Positions 17,988 to 26,685 of a DNA stretch of 34,874 nucleotides are shown here, piece after piece. The stretch lies in assembly GCA_003023725.1 (NCBI GenBank), contig PXYT01000050.1, forward strand, positions 1-34,874, read 5' to 3'. The first letter of the stretch is position 1. The number at the start of each line of letters is the position of its first letter. Source of the stretch: Sulfobacillus benefaciens. Its GTDB lineage: Bacteria > Bacillota > Sulfobacillia > Sulfobacillales > Sulfobacillaceae. The translations under genes and the position numbers were made by a program. Below the pieces are notes generated by a model. The model did no database searches and was not told the DNA's origin. It saw only the letters and a list, made by a program, of their open reading frames with translations.

Positions 17988-20423
17988 ATGGATAATATTG
18001 GGCACGTTATGCCCATTGATATTCAGGATGAGATGAAAAAGTCTTACATCGATTATGCCATGAGCGTGATTGTCAGCCGGGCATTACCCGATGTCAGAGA
18101 CGGGTTAAAACCGGTTCACCGTCGTATTCTTTATGCGATGAATGAGTTGAGCAATACTCCGAATCATCCCTACAAGAAATCGGCGCGTATTGTTGGAGAG
18201 GTTTTGGGCCGCTATCATCCTCATGGTGATGTGGCTGTTTATGATGCCATGGTTCGCATGGCGCAGGATTTTTCTATCCGGTATCCGTTAGTTGACGGCC
18301 ACGGCAATTTTGGGTCCATGGACGGAGATTCTCCGGCGGCAATGCGTTATACCGAGGTCAGATTGTCGGCTATCGCGATGGAGATGCTCGTCGATATCGA
18401 CAAGGAAACCGTGGATTTCCTTCCGAACTTTGACGAAACCACTAACGAACCTGTGGTCTTACCGGCCAGAATTCCTAATTTGCTTATTAACGGGTCATCC
18501 GGCATTGCAGTTGGAATGGCAACAAATATTCCTCCTCACAATTTAACAGAAGTGGCCCAGGCTGCCATTCACCTGATCGACTATCCGGAAGCGTCATTGG
18601 AAGAGATCCTGAAGTTTATTCCCGGACCGGACTTTCCCACCGGTGGCATGATCATGGGCAAAGACGGTATTTACCAGGCGTATTCGACAGGACGAGGCAT
18701 TATTTCAATGCGGGGAATTGCTCAAGTGGAGGAACCGGAGTCAGGAAGATCGCGCATCATTGTGACCGAAATTCCCTATCAGGTTAACAAGGCCAGGCTT
18801 TTGGAGAAAATCGCGGATCTTGTTCATGAACACAAAATCGAGGGAATTGCGGACTTGCGCGATGAGTCGGATCGTCACGGCGTCCGTATTGTCGTTGATC
18901 TAAAACGGGATGGTGTGCCGAAGGTCATACTCAACAAACTGTTCAAATACACGCCGTTGCAACAGACGTTTGGCATTATTCTTCTGGCTCTGGTGGATAA
19001 CCGGCCCCAAGTGCTGTCGATTAAAGAGATTCTTCAGTACTTTATTTCCCACCGCAAGGACATCATTATTCGCCGCACTCAATATGATCTCAAGAAAGCG
19101 GAGGCCCGGGCTCATATTCTCGAAGGATTGCGCATTGCCTTGCAGTTTCTTGACGAAGTGATTGCCCTCATTCGGGGTTCTTCAAGCGTCGAACAAGCGC
19201 GCACCGGACTTGTTGAACGCTTCGGTCTCACCGAAATTCAGGCGAACGCTATTTTGGAGATGCGGCTCCAGCGCCTCACACAGTTGGAACGGGCCAAAAT
19301 TGAAGAGGAGTATCAGGAAATTCAGGCCTTGATTGCCCATCTTCGTGAAATTCTGGGAAATGAGCGGTTGATCTATCAAATTATCAAAGACGATTTAATT
19401 GAGATTCGCGACAAGTACGGGGACGAGCGTCGGACAAAAATTGGTCCTTCCGTTAAGGATATGAGTGACGAAGATCTCATAGCCGAAGAGGATATGGTCG
19501 TCACGTTAACTCACCGGGGATACATCAAACGCACCCCCACCTCAGTCTATCGTGCGCAGAAACGGGGAGGCCGAGGCGTGATGGGGGGCAACATCCGTGA
19601 AGACGATTTTGTCAATAATCTATTCATTGCCTCAACTCACGCTTACCTGTGCTTCTTTACGAACAAGGGACGAATATACCGGGTCAAGGTGTACGAAGTA
19701 CCCGAGGCCTCCAGGCAGGCCAAAGGCATTTCCGTCGCTAATTTAATCGCAATGGAAGCTGATGAACGCATTGCGGCAGTACAAACCTTGCCGCAATCCG
19801 TGGATGAGAACAGATACTGGGTGTTTGCCACCAAACAGGGCATTGTCAAACGGACAGCGTTGTCCGAATATAATACCTGGCGTGGTGGTGGAATTATTGC
19901 GATTAATCTCGATCCCGGCGACGAGTTAATCGGGGTTGAGCAGACCAGCGGCCAGGGAGACACCCTGCTGGCGACACGCCAAGGACAAGTCATTCGATTT
20001 CCTGAAGACGCCGTGCGGACCATGGGTCGATCCGCGCGGGGAGTGCACGGGATCCGTCTCAGAGCGGGTGACAGGGTAGTGTCGTTGGCGGTTGTCAGTG
20101 ACCAAGGCGAGCTTTTGCTGTTAACCGAAAACGGGTACGGCAAACGAACAGATATCAGCCAGTTTCGCGTGACGGGCCGAGGCGGTCAAGGTATATTAGG
20201 TCTTCGCGTTACGAACAAGACCGGTCCTTTAGTGGGAATTGTTCCTGTGAGCGGCAATGAACAGTTCATGGTGATTTCCAGCGACGGCACTCTCATCCGT
20301 ATGGATGTGTCCGGCGTGTCCAAACAAGGCCGGAACTCACATGGCGTAATGGTTATGAGGCTCGAGGAAAATAAGACGGTTGCGGCTTTTACCCGCGTAT
20401 CTGCTGATGACGAGGGCGAATAA
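17988..20423 (+). CDS. gyrA: DNA gyrase subunit A
   Basis: An 811-residue cleavage subunit of gyrase. The active-site tyrosine is Tyr121 in [11 protein letters not shown]. The GyrA box reads QKRGGRG (near residue 523), a mild variant of QRRGGRG, and supports gyrase rather than topoisomerase IV. Six beta-pinwheel blades follow. The quinolone-binding helix reads [12 protein letters not shown], with Val82 where Escherichia coli has Ser83. It is cotranscribed with gyrB. About 80 bases separate it from pdxS with no clear terminator. Confidence 0.97.
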   Translation: MDNIGHVMPIDIQDEMKKSYIDYAMSVIVSRALPDVRDGLKPVHRRILYAMNELSNTPNHPYKKSARIVGEVLGRYHPHGDVAVYDAMVRMAQDFSIRYPLVDGHGNFGSMDGDSPAAMRYTEVRLSAIAMEMLVDIDKETVDFLPNFDETTNEPVVLPARIPNLLINGSSGIAVGMATNIPPHNLTEVAQAAIHLIDYPEASLEEILKFIPGPDFPTGGMIMGKDGIYQAYSTGRGIISMRGIAQVEEPESGRSRIIVTEIPYQVNKARLLEKIADLVHEHKIEGIADLRDESDRHGVRIVVDLKRDGVPKVILNKLFKYTPLQQTFGIILLALVDNRPQVLSIKEILQYFISHRKDIIIRRTQYDLKKAEARAHILEGLRIALQFLDEVIALIRGSSSVEQARTGLVERFGLTEIQANAILEMRLQRLTQLERAKIEEEYQEIQALIAHLREILGNERLIYQIIKDDLIEIRDKYGDERRTKIGPSVKDMSDEDLIAEEDMVVTLTHRGYIKRTPTSVYRAQKRGGRGVMGGNIREDDFVNNLFIASTHAYLCFFTNKGRIYRVKVYEVPEASRQAKGISVANLIAMEADERIAAVQTLPQSVDENRYWVFATKQGIVKRTALSEYNTWRGGGIIAINLDPGDELIGVEQTSGQGDTLLATRQGQVIRFPEDAVRTMGRSARGVHGIRLRAGDRVVSLAVVSDQGELLLLTENGYGKRTDISQFRVTGRGGQGILGLRVTNKTGPLVGIVPVSGNEQFMVISSDGTLIRMDVSGVSKQGRNSHGVMVMRLEENKTVAAFTRVSADDEGE

Positions 20424-20501
20424 AGCTATTACACTATCAATAAACGATCCAGCCAGCATTTGACTGATCGCATTGCCGTAAGGGAGGATAAGCGTAAAAA
20501 T

Positions 20502-21392
20502 ATGGAAGAAAAACAAACGGGCACGTTTAACGTCAAGGCTGGATTAGCGGAAATGCTTAAGGGTGGTGTCATTATGGATGTGACTACGCCCGAACAGGCC
20601 GTTATCGCCGAGAAGGCTGGAGCGGTAGCGGTCATGGCATTGGAACGCGTTCCCGCCGATATTCGGGCTGCCGGAGGAGTAGCCCGGATGGCTGATCCAC
20701 ACGTCGTAAAGAACATTCAACAGGCTGTGTCCATTCCAGTAATGGCTAAGGTTCGTATTGGCCATTTTGTCGAGGCTCAAGTTCTAGAAGCCTTGGAAGT
20801 CGATTACATTGATGAGAGCGAAGTCCTGACTCCGGCCGATGAACAATACCACATCGATAAGTGGGCGTTTAAAATTCCTTTCGTGTGCGGAGCCCGTGAT
20901 CTGGGCGAGGCCTTGCGCCGCATTGCGGAAGGAGCCGCAATGCTCCGGACAAAGGGCGAACCTGGGACTGGAAACGTAGTGGAGGCAGTGCGCCACTTAC
21001 GGGCAGTCAATGCTCAGGTAAGGCGTTTAGTGAATACGCCTGATGATGAATTGGCTGATTTGGCAAAGGAACTCAGAGCGCCTTTGGAAATTGTTCGCAA
21101 AGTCAAAGAGATGGGGAGGCTGCCGGTCGTTAATTTCAGCGCCGGGGGCATTGCCAGTCCTGCTGATGCAGCATTGATGATGCAGCTGGGAGCGGACGGA
21201 ATCTTTGTGGGTTCCGGAATCTTTAAATCACAAAATCCCGAGGCCTTTGCCCGTGCTATCGTTCGGGCCACTCTACATTACAATGATCCCAAGGTGATTG
21301 CTGAAGTCTCCGAAAACATTGGGGAAGCCATGCCTGGACTGGAAATGGCCACATTAACACCAGCAGACCGAATGCAGGACCGGGGGATTTAA
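20502..21392 (+). CDS. pdxS: Pyridoxal 5'-phosphate synthase subunit PdxS
   Basis: A 296-residue (beta/alpha)8 synthase that makes PLP from ribose 5-phosphate, glyceraldehyde 3-phosphate and ammonia. Catalytic lysines are Lys83 ([10 protein letters not shown]) and Lys151 ([11 protein letters not shown]); Asp26 is in place. The ATG at 20502 has GGGAGGA upstream; the frame opens at 20460 but conservation begins with the chosen start. The stop directly abuts the pdxT start codon, matching the 12:12 complex the two form. Confidence 0.97.
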   Translation: MEEKQTGTFNVKAGLAEMLKGGVIMDVTTPEQAVIAEKAGAVAVMALERVPADIRAAGGVARMADPHVVKNIQQAVSIPVMAKVRIGHFVEAQVLEALEVDYIDESEVLTPADEQYHIDKWAFKIPFVCGARDLGEALRRIAEGAAMLRTKGEPGTGNVVEAVRHLRAVNAQVRRLVNTPDDELADLAKELRAPLEIVRKVKEMGRLPVVNFSAGGIASPADAALMMQLGADGIFVGSGIFKSQNPEAFARAIVRATLHYNDPKVIAEVSENIGEAMPGLEMATLTPADRMQDRGI

Positions 21393-21986
21393 ATGGGTGT
21401 GCGGGTTGGTGTCTTAGCCATACAAGGGGATGTTCGCGAGCACAAAAATCATTTGGCTCGTGCTGGGGCCACACCGGTCGAAGTGCGCACCTTAAATGAT
21501 CTTCGGAGTGTTCAGGCATTAATTATTCCAGGCGGAGAAAGTACTACCATTGGGATGTTAATGGCGGAGGAAGGTCTTATTGATGCAGTTCAGGCACGCG
21601 TGAACAATGAGCAATTCCCGGTTTACGGAACCTGTGCGGGATTAATTCTTCTGGCCCGCGATGTGGTGGGTTCATCGCCGGCGCGGATTGGTGTGATGGA
21701 CATCACGGCAGACCGGAATGCGTACGGCAGGCAATTGGCGTCGTTTGAAACCAAACTTCGAATCTCCGTTTTTCATGACGAACCGGAATTTCCCGCCGTC
21801 TTTATTCGGGCACCTCGGATCACACGGTACGGACCCGGGGTTACACCTTTGGCAACATATGAAGGGCACGTTGTCATGGCGGAACAGGGTTCTCTGTTGG
21901 TTTCGGCGTTTCATCCGGAAATGAGTGGCGATGCTCGGATTCATCAGTATTTTGTGGATAAGTTGAGGAAAACACTAAAAGTCTGA
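21393..21986 (+). CDS. pdxT: Pyridoxal 5'-phosphate synthase glutaminase subunit PdxT
   Basis: A 197-residue class I glutaminase that releases ammonia for PdxS. The catalytic triad is Cys81 (YGTCAGLILL), His174 and Glu176 (FHPEM). The oxyanion and substrate strand reads PGGESTTIGML. It begins with the base after the pdxS stop. A strong terminator 17 bases past its stop closes the unit and separates it from the T-box leader. Confidence 0.97.
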   Translation: MGVRVGVLAIQGDVREHKNHLARAGATPVEVRTLNDLRSVQALIIPGGESTTIGMLMAEEGLIDAVQARVNNEQFPVYGTCAGLILLARDVVGSSPARIGVMDITADRNAYGRQLASFETKLRISVFHDEPEFPAVFIRAPRITRYGPGVTPLATYEGHVVMAEQGSLLVSAFHPEMSGDARIHQYFVDKLRKTLKV

Positions 21987-22002
21987 AAGCAACTTAGCAA
22001 TT

Positions 22003-22033
22003 ATCAGAGGCTGGTAAAGCCTCTGATTTTTTG
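22003..22033 (+). terminator. Rho-independent terminator after pdxT
   Basis: ATCAGAGGCT (22003-22012), loop GGTAA, AGCCTCTGAT (22018-22027), then a run of T. Perfect 10-bp stem. It isolates pdxST from mtnA-serS. Confidence 0.92.
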
Positions 22034-22062
22034 TTGACAAGGCCGGATGAGTACGGCAAAAT
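22034..22062 (+). promoter_or_regulatory. Promoter for the T-box leader
   Basis: A perfect TTGACA (22034-22039), a 17-base spacer, then CAAAAT (22057-22062). The -10 is weak (4/6), but the spacing and place directly before the leader fit. Transcription would begin near 22069. Confidence 0.7.
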
Positions 22063-22068
22063 CGACAT

Positions 22069-22306
22069 AGAACCAAGCTTCGGGAAAAATTTTGAGGGAC
22101 AAGGAAAGAAAATGCGATACAAGACGCCTGACAGAGAGCCGACGCAGGTGAAAGTCGGCAGGCGGGTAGGTCGTCTTCCGCTTTCCTTAGGTCCGGCGAG
22201 GAGTCGGCGTATCTCTGGCGTTAACAGAGCACGAGCCGGACGCTTTAGCGTCAAGTGGGGTGGCACCGCGGGTTAAACTCGTCCCCGAATGTGGGAGGAG
22301 TTTTTT
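22069..22306 (+). promoter_or_regulatory. T-box riboswitch, probably serine-specific
   Basis: This leader senses uncharged tRNA and switches between terminator and antiterminator. The T-box core GGGTGGCACCGCGG is at 22258-22271, with TGGC at 22261-22264 to pair with GCCA, i.e. discriminator G, as in tRNA-Ser. Stem I base: GGAC and AAGGAAAG (22097-22108) pair with CTTTCCTT and GTCC (22181-22194). The distal part AGAGAGCCGAC...GTCGGC is typical. The specifier position just before the 3' strand reads TCC then G (22177-22180), a serine codon. The terminator hairpin is 22276-22302 followed by T's. serS downstream agrees with serine sensing. Confidence 0.9.
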
Positions 22307-22337
22307 ATTTGCGCAAATTTCCGAGGAGGGCAAGGGC

Positions 22338-23393
22338 ATGGATTTTGCTGGAGATGTCGTCGAGGCGATTCGTCCGGGCAATGATGTCTTGTATCTGTTG
22401 GATCAAAGGCTTCTCCCTGAACGAATCGAATATCTCAGTTGCAGGAACGGGGAAGAGGTATCCTATGCAATTCAGGTGCTGGCCGTAAGAGGAGCGCCAG
22501 CCATTGGTATCGCCGGAGCCTATGGCTTGTGGCTGGAAGCCTTACGTCTGAGGGAAGCCCCGGATTTCAACCACCAGCTGTATCAGAGTGCCAACCGCTT
22601 GGAGGCGTCCCGTCCAACTGCCGTAAACCTCTCTTGGGCCCTTCAGGAAGCGTTAAAAGCCATTGATGGACTGGTTGCAGACGAGTCAGTTTCTCAGCTC
22701 AAAACGTTTGCGGATAACCTGCTGGCTGATGACATTCGCTCTAATCGGCGGCTTGGTGACTGGGGCCTCTCTCTTTTTCCGGAACCCGTTGGGATCCTGA
22801 CGCACTGCAATACGGGCTCGTTGGCAACAGGCGGGTATGGAACGGCTCTAGGCGTCATTCGCACTTTATTTCGGGCAAAGAAATTGCGGGAAGTTTTCGT
22901 TGATGAAACCCGCCCGCTGTTGCAAGGGGCTCGGTTAACCGCCTGGGAACTTCAAGAGGATCATATTCCGGCCCGGCTCATCACTGATAGCATGGCGGGT
23001 GCAGTCATGGCCAAAGGCTGGGTTGATGGTGTAATTGTGGGGGCAGACCGTATTGCGCGAAATGGCGATACGGCGAACAAGATTGGCACTTATAGCGTGG
23101 CGGTGATCGCACATTACCACCATATTCCCTTTTATGTAGCCGCTCCGTTAAGCACCTTCGACGCTCATGCCGTGAGCGGTGCCGACATTCTGGTCGAAGA
23201 GAGGGACCCGCAAGAAGTTCGACTCATTAAGGGCCAGAGCATCGCGCCGGATGGGTTCCCGGCATACAATCCGGCATTTGACGTAACTCCGGCCGACTTG
23301 ATTTCCGCCTTTATCACAGAGAAGGGCGTTATTCAGCCTCCTTATGATATGGCTATTGCGCGCATGAAAGAACGAAGGGATGTTGCAGAGTAG
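22338..23393 (+). CDS. mtnA: S-methyl-5-thioribose-1-phosphate isomerase
   Basis: A 351-residue methionine-salvage enzyme that converts methylthioribose 1-phosphate to methylthioribulose 1-phosphate. The catalytic Cys157 is in THCNTGSLATGGYGTALG and Asp237 in VGADRIARNGDTANKIGTY. DETRPLLQGARLTAWEL is also diagnostic and distinguishes it from eIF2B-type paralogues. The ATG at 22338 has GAGGAGGGCAAGG upstream. No other salvage gene is nearby. It lies between a serine T-box and serS without a terminator, so it appears to be under serine control. Confidence 0.93.
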   Translation: MDFAGDVVEAIRPGNDVLYLLDQRLLPERIEYLSCRNGEEVSYAIQVLAVRGAPAIGIAGAYGLWLEALRLREAPDFNHQLYQSANRLEASRPTAVNLSWALQEALKAIDGLVADESVSQLKTFADNLLADDIRSNRRLGDWGLSLFPEPVGILTHCNTGSLATGGYGTALGVIRTLFRAKKLREVFVDETRPLLQGARLTAWELQEDHIPARLITDSMAGAVMAKGWVDGVIVGADRIARNGDTANKIGTYSVAVIAHYHHIPFYVAAPLSTFDAHAVSGADILVEERDPQEVRLIKGQSIAPDGFPAYNPAFDVTPADLISAFITEKGVIQPPYDMAIARMKERRDVAE

Positions 23394-23450
23394 CTTGGTA
23401 CCTGTGAATAGAGTAAACAGACTTCTCAAATGGAAAGGCAGGAGGGCATA

Positions 23451-24713
23451 ATGCTTGATATCCGGCGAATACGGCAGGACCCCGAAACCGTGGCGAGGCT
23501 TCTGGCGAAAAAGCATGTTGAGGTGGATTTAGACGTTGTCCAGCGTCTGGATGCCAAAAAACGCGAAATCACATTACACATTGAACGTCTCAAGGCTCAA
23601 CGCAATCAGGCCTCGGAGGAAGTCTCGCAGCGCAAGAAACGAGGCGAAGATGTAACGGGTCTCATTGCCGAAACCCGGTTGGTTGGTGAAAAGATTAAAG
23701 AATTAGAAGCATCTCTGGAGCCGATAGATCAGGAATTACAAGATTTTCTTTACACCGTGCCTAATACTCCTTTGCCGCAAGTACCTGAAGGAGAGTCAGC
23801 CGACGATAACCAGGAGATGCACCGGTTCGGCGAAGTGCCCAGATTTTCATTTCCTGCTAAGCCCCATTGGGAACTGGGTGAGATGCTCGAAATCATTGAT
23901 TTTGAGCGCGCCCGAAAAATTAGCGGGTCTCGGTTCAGCCTCATGCGCGGTATGGGGGCTAGGTTAAACCGGGCACTGATTAATTTCATGCTGGACCATG
24001 CCAGGGAACGCGGATATCAAGAAGTAGCCCCTCCTTATTTGGTCAATGAAGCATCCATGCTGGGCACGGGACAGTTCCCGAAATTTGCTGAGGATGCGTT
24101 TCACGTTGTGCCACACGACTATTACCTTATCCCCACAGCCGAGGTTCCTCTAACCAATCTGTTTCGCGACGAGATTATTACCGGTCCCTTTCCCTTAAAA
24201 TTTACGGCCTACACGGCTTCGTTCCGTGCGGAAGCTGGTGCTGCTGGCAGGGATACCCGGGGACTGATCCGTCAGCACCAATTTGACAAGGTTGAACTCG
24301 TGCGTTTCGAAGAACCGCAGGGTTCTGAAGCTGCCATTGAAGAAATGCTGCGGGATGCCGAAAGCGTACTGGAAGAACTGGAGCTTCCCTATCGTACGGT
24401 GATGTTGTGCGGTGGCGACATGGGCTTTGGGCAGGCGTTAACCTACGATATTGAAGTATGGATGCCTAGCTATGGGAAGTATGTGGAAATTTCATCCGTC
24501 AGTAACATGACCGATTTTCAAGCTCGGCGAGCGAATATCCGCTATCGGCCTTCTGGGGTTAAAAAAACCGAATTCGTGCATACTTTGAATGGGAGCGCGT
24601 TGGCGGTTGGACGGACTATTGCGGCCATACTGGAAAATTATCAACGACCCAACGGACATGTTAAAATTCCGGACGTGCTAAGATCGTATTTAGACGACAA
24701 AGAACTGATTTAG
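23451..24713 (+). CDS. serS: Seryl-tRNA synthetase
   Basis: A 420-residue class II synthetase that charges tRNA-Ser. The N-terminal coiled-coil arm (about 28-105) grips the long variable arm of tRNA-Ser. Motif 2 is [21 protein letters not shown] and motif 3 includes [16 protein letters not shown]. Before it, [22 protein letters not shown] replaces two common cysteines (SCSNCTD) by Val and Met. The ATG at 23451 with AGGAGGG upstream is chosen over an in-frame ATG at 23430. It is read with mtnA after the T-box, 57 bases apart. Confidence 0.96.
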   Translation: MLDIRRIRQDPETVARLLAKKHVEVDLDVVQRLDAKKREITLHIERLKAQRNQASEEVSQRKKRGEDVTGLIAETRLVGEKIKELEASLEPIDQELQDFLYTVPNTPLPQVPEGESADDNQEMHRFGEVPRFSFPAKPHWELGEMLEIIDFERARKISGSRFSLMRGMGARLNRALINFMLDHARERGYQEVAPPYLVNEASMLGTGQFPKFAEDAFHVVPHDYYLIPTAEVPLTNLFRDEIITGPFPLKFTAYTASFRAEAGAAGRDTRGLIRQHQFDKVELVRFEEPQGSEAAIEEMLRDAESVLEELELPYRTVMLCGGDMGFGQALTYDIEVWMPSYGKYVEISSVSNMTDFQARRANIRYRPSGVKKTEFVHTLNGSALAVGRTIAAILENYQRPNGHVKIPDVLRSYLDDKELI

Positions 24714-24748
24714 GACTGGTTTAGGAAAGATTCAAAAATGAAAGCGGC

Positions 24749-24797
24749 GAGGCACAAGTTCTTCGAACTAAAAGACAGACATTGCCTCTTTATTTGT
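24749..24797 (+). terminator. Terminator-like hairpin after serS
   Basis: GAGGCA (24749-24754) pairs with TGCCTC (24783-24788), enclosing an inner AGTTC-TTC-GAACT hairpin (24757-24769). A T-rich run follows. It is less compact than a canonical terminator. Confidence 0.6.
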
Positions 24798-24822
24798 TCA
24801 TGTTTTTAGAGTAAACTATATT
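24794..24822 (+). promoter_or_regulatory. Promoter for the first tRNA-Ser
   Basis: TTGTTC (24794-24799), a 17-base spacer, TATATT (24817-24822), ending 8 bases before the mature tRNA. The -35 is weak but the placement suits a tRNA gene. Confidence 0.55.
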
Positions 24823-24830
24823 TTGTCCTT

Positions 24831-24914
24831 GGAGGGGTAGCGTAATTGGTAACGCAGTGGTCTTGAAAACCACCGCCTTCGGGCTTGCAGGTTCGAGTCC
24901 TGTCCCCTCCGCCA
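24831..24914 (+). tRNA. tRNA-Ser (anticodon UGA)
   Basis: An 84-base tRNA. Acceptor stem GGAGGGG/CCCCTCC, discriminator G, encoded CCA. The anticodon stem-loop is GTGGT-CTTGAAA-ACCAC with TGA. The variable arm is short but structured (CGCCTTCGGGCTT), as in class II tRNAs. The T-loop is TTCGAGT. It follows serS as in Bacillus. Confidence 0.95.
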
Positions 24915-24948
24915 TTTTTTCTGTGGAAACATATCCACATATCAGGAC

Positions 24949-24978
24949 TTGCTTAAGTGATTTCCGATATGCTATGAT
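24949..24978 (+). promoter_or_regulatory. Promoter for the second tRNA-Ser
   Basis: TTGCTT (24949-24954), an 18-base spacer, TATGAT (24973-24978), 13 bases before the tRNA. Upstream, TGTGGA (24922-24927) and TCCACA (24934-24939) form an inverted repeat after a short T-run and may end the previous tRNA transcript. Confidence 0.5.
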
Positions 24979-24991
24979 TGCTTTCGCGTGT

Positions 24992-25085
24992 GGAGGGATA
25001 CTCAAGTTGGCCGAAGAGGGCGGTTTGCTAAACCGTTAGTAGGCTCTCAAGCCTAGCGTGGGTTCGAATCCCACTCCCTCCGCCA
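24992..25085 (+). tRNA. tRNA-Ser (anticodon GCU)
   Basis: A 94-base class II tRNA. Acceptor GGAGGGA/TCCCTCC, discriminator G, encoded CCA. The anticodon loop TTGCTAA reads AGC/AGU codons. A long variable arm (TAGTAGGCTCTCAAGCCTAGC) lies before the T-arm GTGGG-TTCGAAT-CCCAC. Its discriminator G matches the TGGC of the upstream T-box, though the T-box codon UCC would need another isoacceptor. Confidence 0.96.
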
Positions 25086-25124
25086 CTTGTAAGAAATTGA
25101 TTTGGAGAGTAAACAATTGATCTT

Positions 25125-25200
<76 letters not shown>

Positions 25201-25215
25201 CCAAAAAACCTGATA

Positions 25216-25238
25216 CCGCAAGCGATTGCGGGTTTTTT
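25216..25238 (+). terminator. Terminator after tRNA-Arg
   Basis: CCGCAA (25216-25221), loop GCGA, TTGCGG (25226-25231), then G and six T's. Compact and convincing. Confidence 0.9.
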
Positions 25239-25388
25239 ATTTTGCGCGTTGGCCCTCCATTTCCCCGATCATCCACAATTCCATCCACATGAGCGGGGAT
25301 AACGGCAGAAACGACAGACCATTCTTGAGGACGCGAGTTACGCGCCAGGAGTCACCTGAATTGTCCCGGTCTGCGCATAAAGGGGTTA

Positions 25389-25429
25389 GAGTGAATGACG
25401 CTTACTCACTCCAACCCTGCATAGGTTGG
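25389..25429. repeat. Two abutting hairpins near the 3' end of the XRE relic
   Basis: GAGTGA (25389-25394) pairs with TCACTC (25406-25411); CCAACC (25411-25416) pairs with GGTTGG (25424-25429). The two stems share one base. They lie just past the leftward XRE-type gene and could act as its terminator on the minus strand, though no T-tract follows. The region 25239-25442 otherwise shows nothing recognisable and holds no integrase. Confidence 0.4.
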
Positions 25430-25442
25430 TCGAACACAGGAC

Positions 25443-26167
25443 TTAAGGGCCGGGCTTGCTCCATGCTTCGGCAGCCGCCACCAACCCTTGACGAGCCTGA
25501 AAGGGCAGCATCGGCCAGAGTTGAGCCAGGTGGTCCCACAAGATATCAGCCGGCTGAGATGATGTGGGCTCTACTGGTATGGACGTCAGGGCCTCCCATA
25601 ACGGTTGATACCATTCCGATCGGATCCAGCTCGTGTTGAATATAACGATTCGGCCGTAATCGATGCCGCCGCCGGGAGATGATGATAACGACCAGCCCGG
25701 ACATTTAACCATAATAGGCTGCCGAGAAGATCCGGAGACTTGTGGATGGTGCGAACCAAAATATCGGGCGTGGACCAGTGGAGGGCGTGGGCAGCAGCCT
25801 CGGCCCACACCGCCTCGTCGCCCGAAACCGAAACGGATAGGTGGACAAGGGTCCAATCCTGCTTGGCGGAGGAAGGCTCTCGCTCTCCGTCGGTAGGCCA
25901 GGGCGGTAAATCCGCCGTTAGAGCCGCAATCGGCAGAACGGGCACGGGGCAGGCGGCTAGCCAACTTGACAGGGTTTTTGGGGACGGTTGGCGGTCACCT
26001 CGTTCCAACCGGGCCACGTAACTCGCGTTTAAATTTAATTGACGCGATAATTCTTCTCGACCGAGACTGCGACCTAAACGCAATACAGACAAAATCGTGC
26101 CTAATGGCGCTGTGAAGGGGGCTGGGGCCCCCGAATTCCTTTTCTGATTGTCCTCTCGCTCTCGCAT
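25443..26167 (-). pseudogene. XRE-type regulator with apparent frameshift
   Basis: The N-terminal 193-codon frame (26167-25586) has an HTH at about 28-72 (SLGREELSRQLNLNASYVARLERG). It then continues in coding-like sequence to LLGSLLWLNVRAG. From there its residues look random, while the overlapping frame (stop at 25443) becomes protein-like: GIDYGRIVIFNTSWIRSEW, then ILWDHLAQLWPMLPFQARQGL. A -1 shift near 25665-25685 would join them into about 240 residues. It may be a broken repressor, a sequencing error, or a programmed shift; no classic slippery heptamer is seen. AAAGGAG lies 9 bases before the ATG. It is divergent from the xis-like gene. Confidence 0.65.
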
Positions 26168-26200
26168 AGTGTAAAACTCCTTTCTTTAATAGAGAATTTT

Positions 26201-26253
26201 ACCACGAAAGACCACGAAAGACCATTGACTTTTATCTACGAGGTCGCTACTAT
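26201..26253 (+). promoter_or_regulatory. Promoter with tandem operator-like repeats for the xis-helicase unit
   Basis: TTGACT (26225-26230), a 17-base spacer and TACTAT (26248-26253) make a good promoter for the gene at 26303. Just upstream ACCACGAAAG occurs twice in tandem (26201-26220) and ACCA begins a third unit at 26221. Direct repeats between two divergent genes, one an HTH regulator, suggest a repressor site. This is inference. Confidence 0.65.
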
Positions 26254-26302
26254 GCTTATATAGACCAATGACAACCATGGTCACGGGAGGTGAAATAAGA
26301 CC

Positions 26303-26527
26303 ATGACGACAGCAGACAGGCTTGGGGAGACGATTACGGACATTACGGGCAGCCCTCATCCGGCACTACTCACTGTGACCCAATTCGCGAAAGTACTAGG
26401 CATATCCGGCATTACAGTACGGCGGATGCTAGAGCGGGGTGACATAACAGAAGTCAAAATTCCGGGCACGATGGTCAAGCGCATCCCAATCAGCGAAGTG
26501 TACCGGATTTTGGGTGGAGACGACTAG
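26303..26527 (+). CDS. Excisionase/AlpA-like helix-turn-helix protein
   Basis: A 74-residue small DNA-binding protein. LLTVTQFAKVLGISGITVRRMLERGDI (about 25-51) is the MerR-like winged helix of the excisionase (HTH_17) family, followed by KIPGTMVKRIPISEVYRIL. Such proteins act as excisionases or, like AlpA, as activators in satellites and prophages. GGGAGGTG lies about 10 bases before the ATG. It starts a rightward unit with the helicase gene and faces a regulator across an operator-like region. No integrase partner is in the window. Confidence 0.8.
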   Translation: MTTADRLGETITDITGSPHPALLTVTQFAKVLGISGITVRRMLERGDITEVKIPGTMVKRIPISEVYRILGGDD

Positions 26528-26536
26528 ATTTAACAC

Positions 26537-26579
26537 GAGAGTGCAGCGTAGTACGCCACGGCAAACCGGCTGCACTCTC
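26537..26579 (+). repeat. Perfect 11-bp inverted repeat between xis-like and helicase genes
   Basis: GAGAGTGCAGC (26537-26547) and GCTGCACTCTC (26569-26579) with a 21-base loop. It lies 10 bases past the xis-like stop. No T-tract follows, so it could be an attenuator, an RNA stabiliser or a protein site. Confidence 0.6.
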
Positions 26580-26685
26580 ACCTTCTCACCTTAAATGGTT
26601 TGGACAGACAATTTCGCCGAACAACGGCAGGAAGGAGCTGGTTTTGATTTCAAAAAAATAATATGAGCTCCCCAGGAGGACAAAA

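Noticed and set aside
22113-22115. ATG in Stem I suggesting a methionine T-box for mtnA
   Set aside because: It lies on the 5' strand, not in the specifier position of the 3' strand; the discriminator pairing and specifier TCC fit serine.
25443-25964. Second minus-strand frame as an independent gene
   Set aside because: Its first half is a shadow of the XRE frame with Arg/Gly-rich composition; only its C-terminal part looks real, so it is treated as the frameshifted end of the XRE gene.
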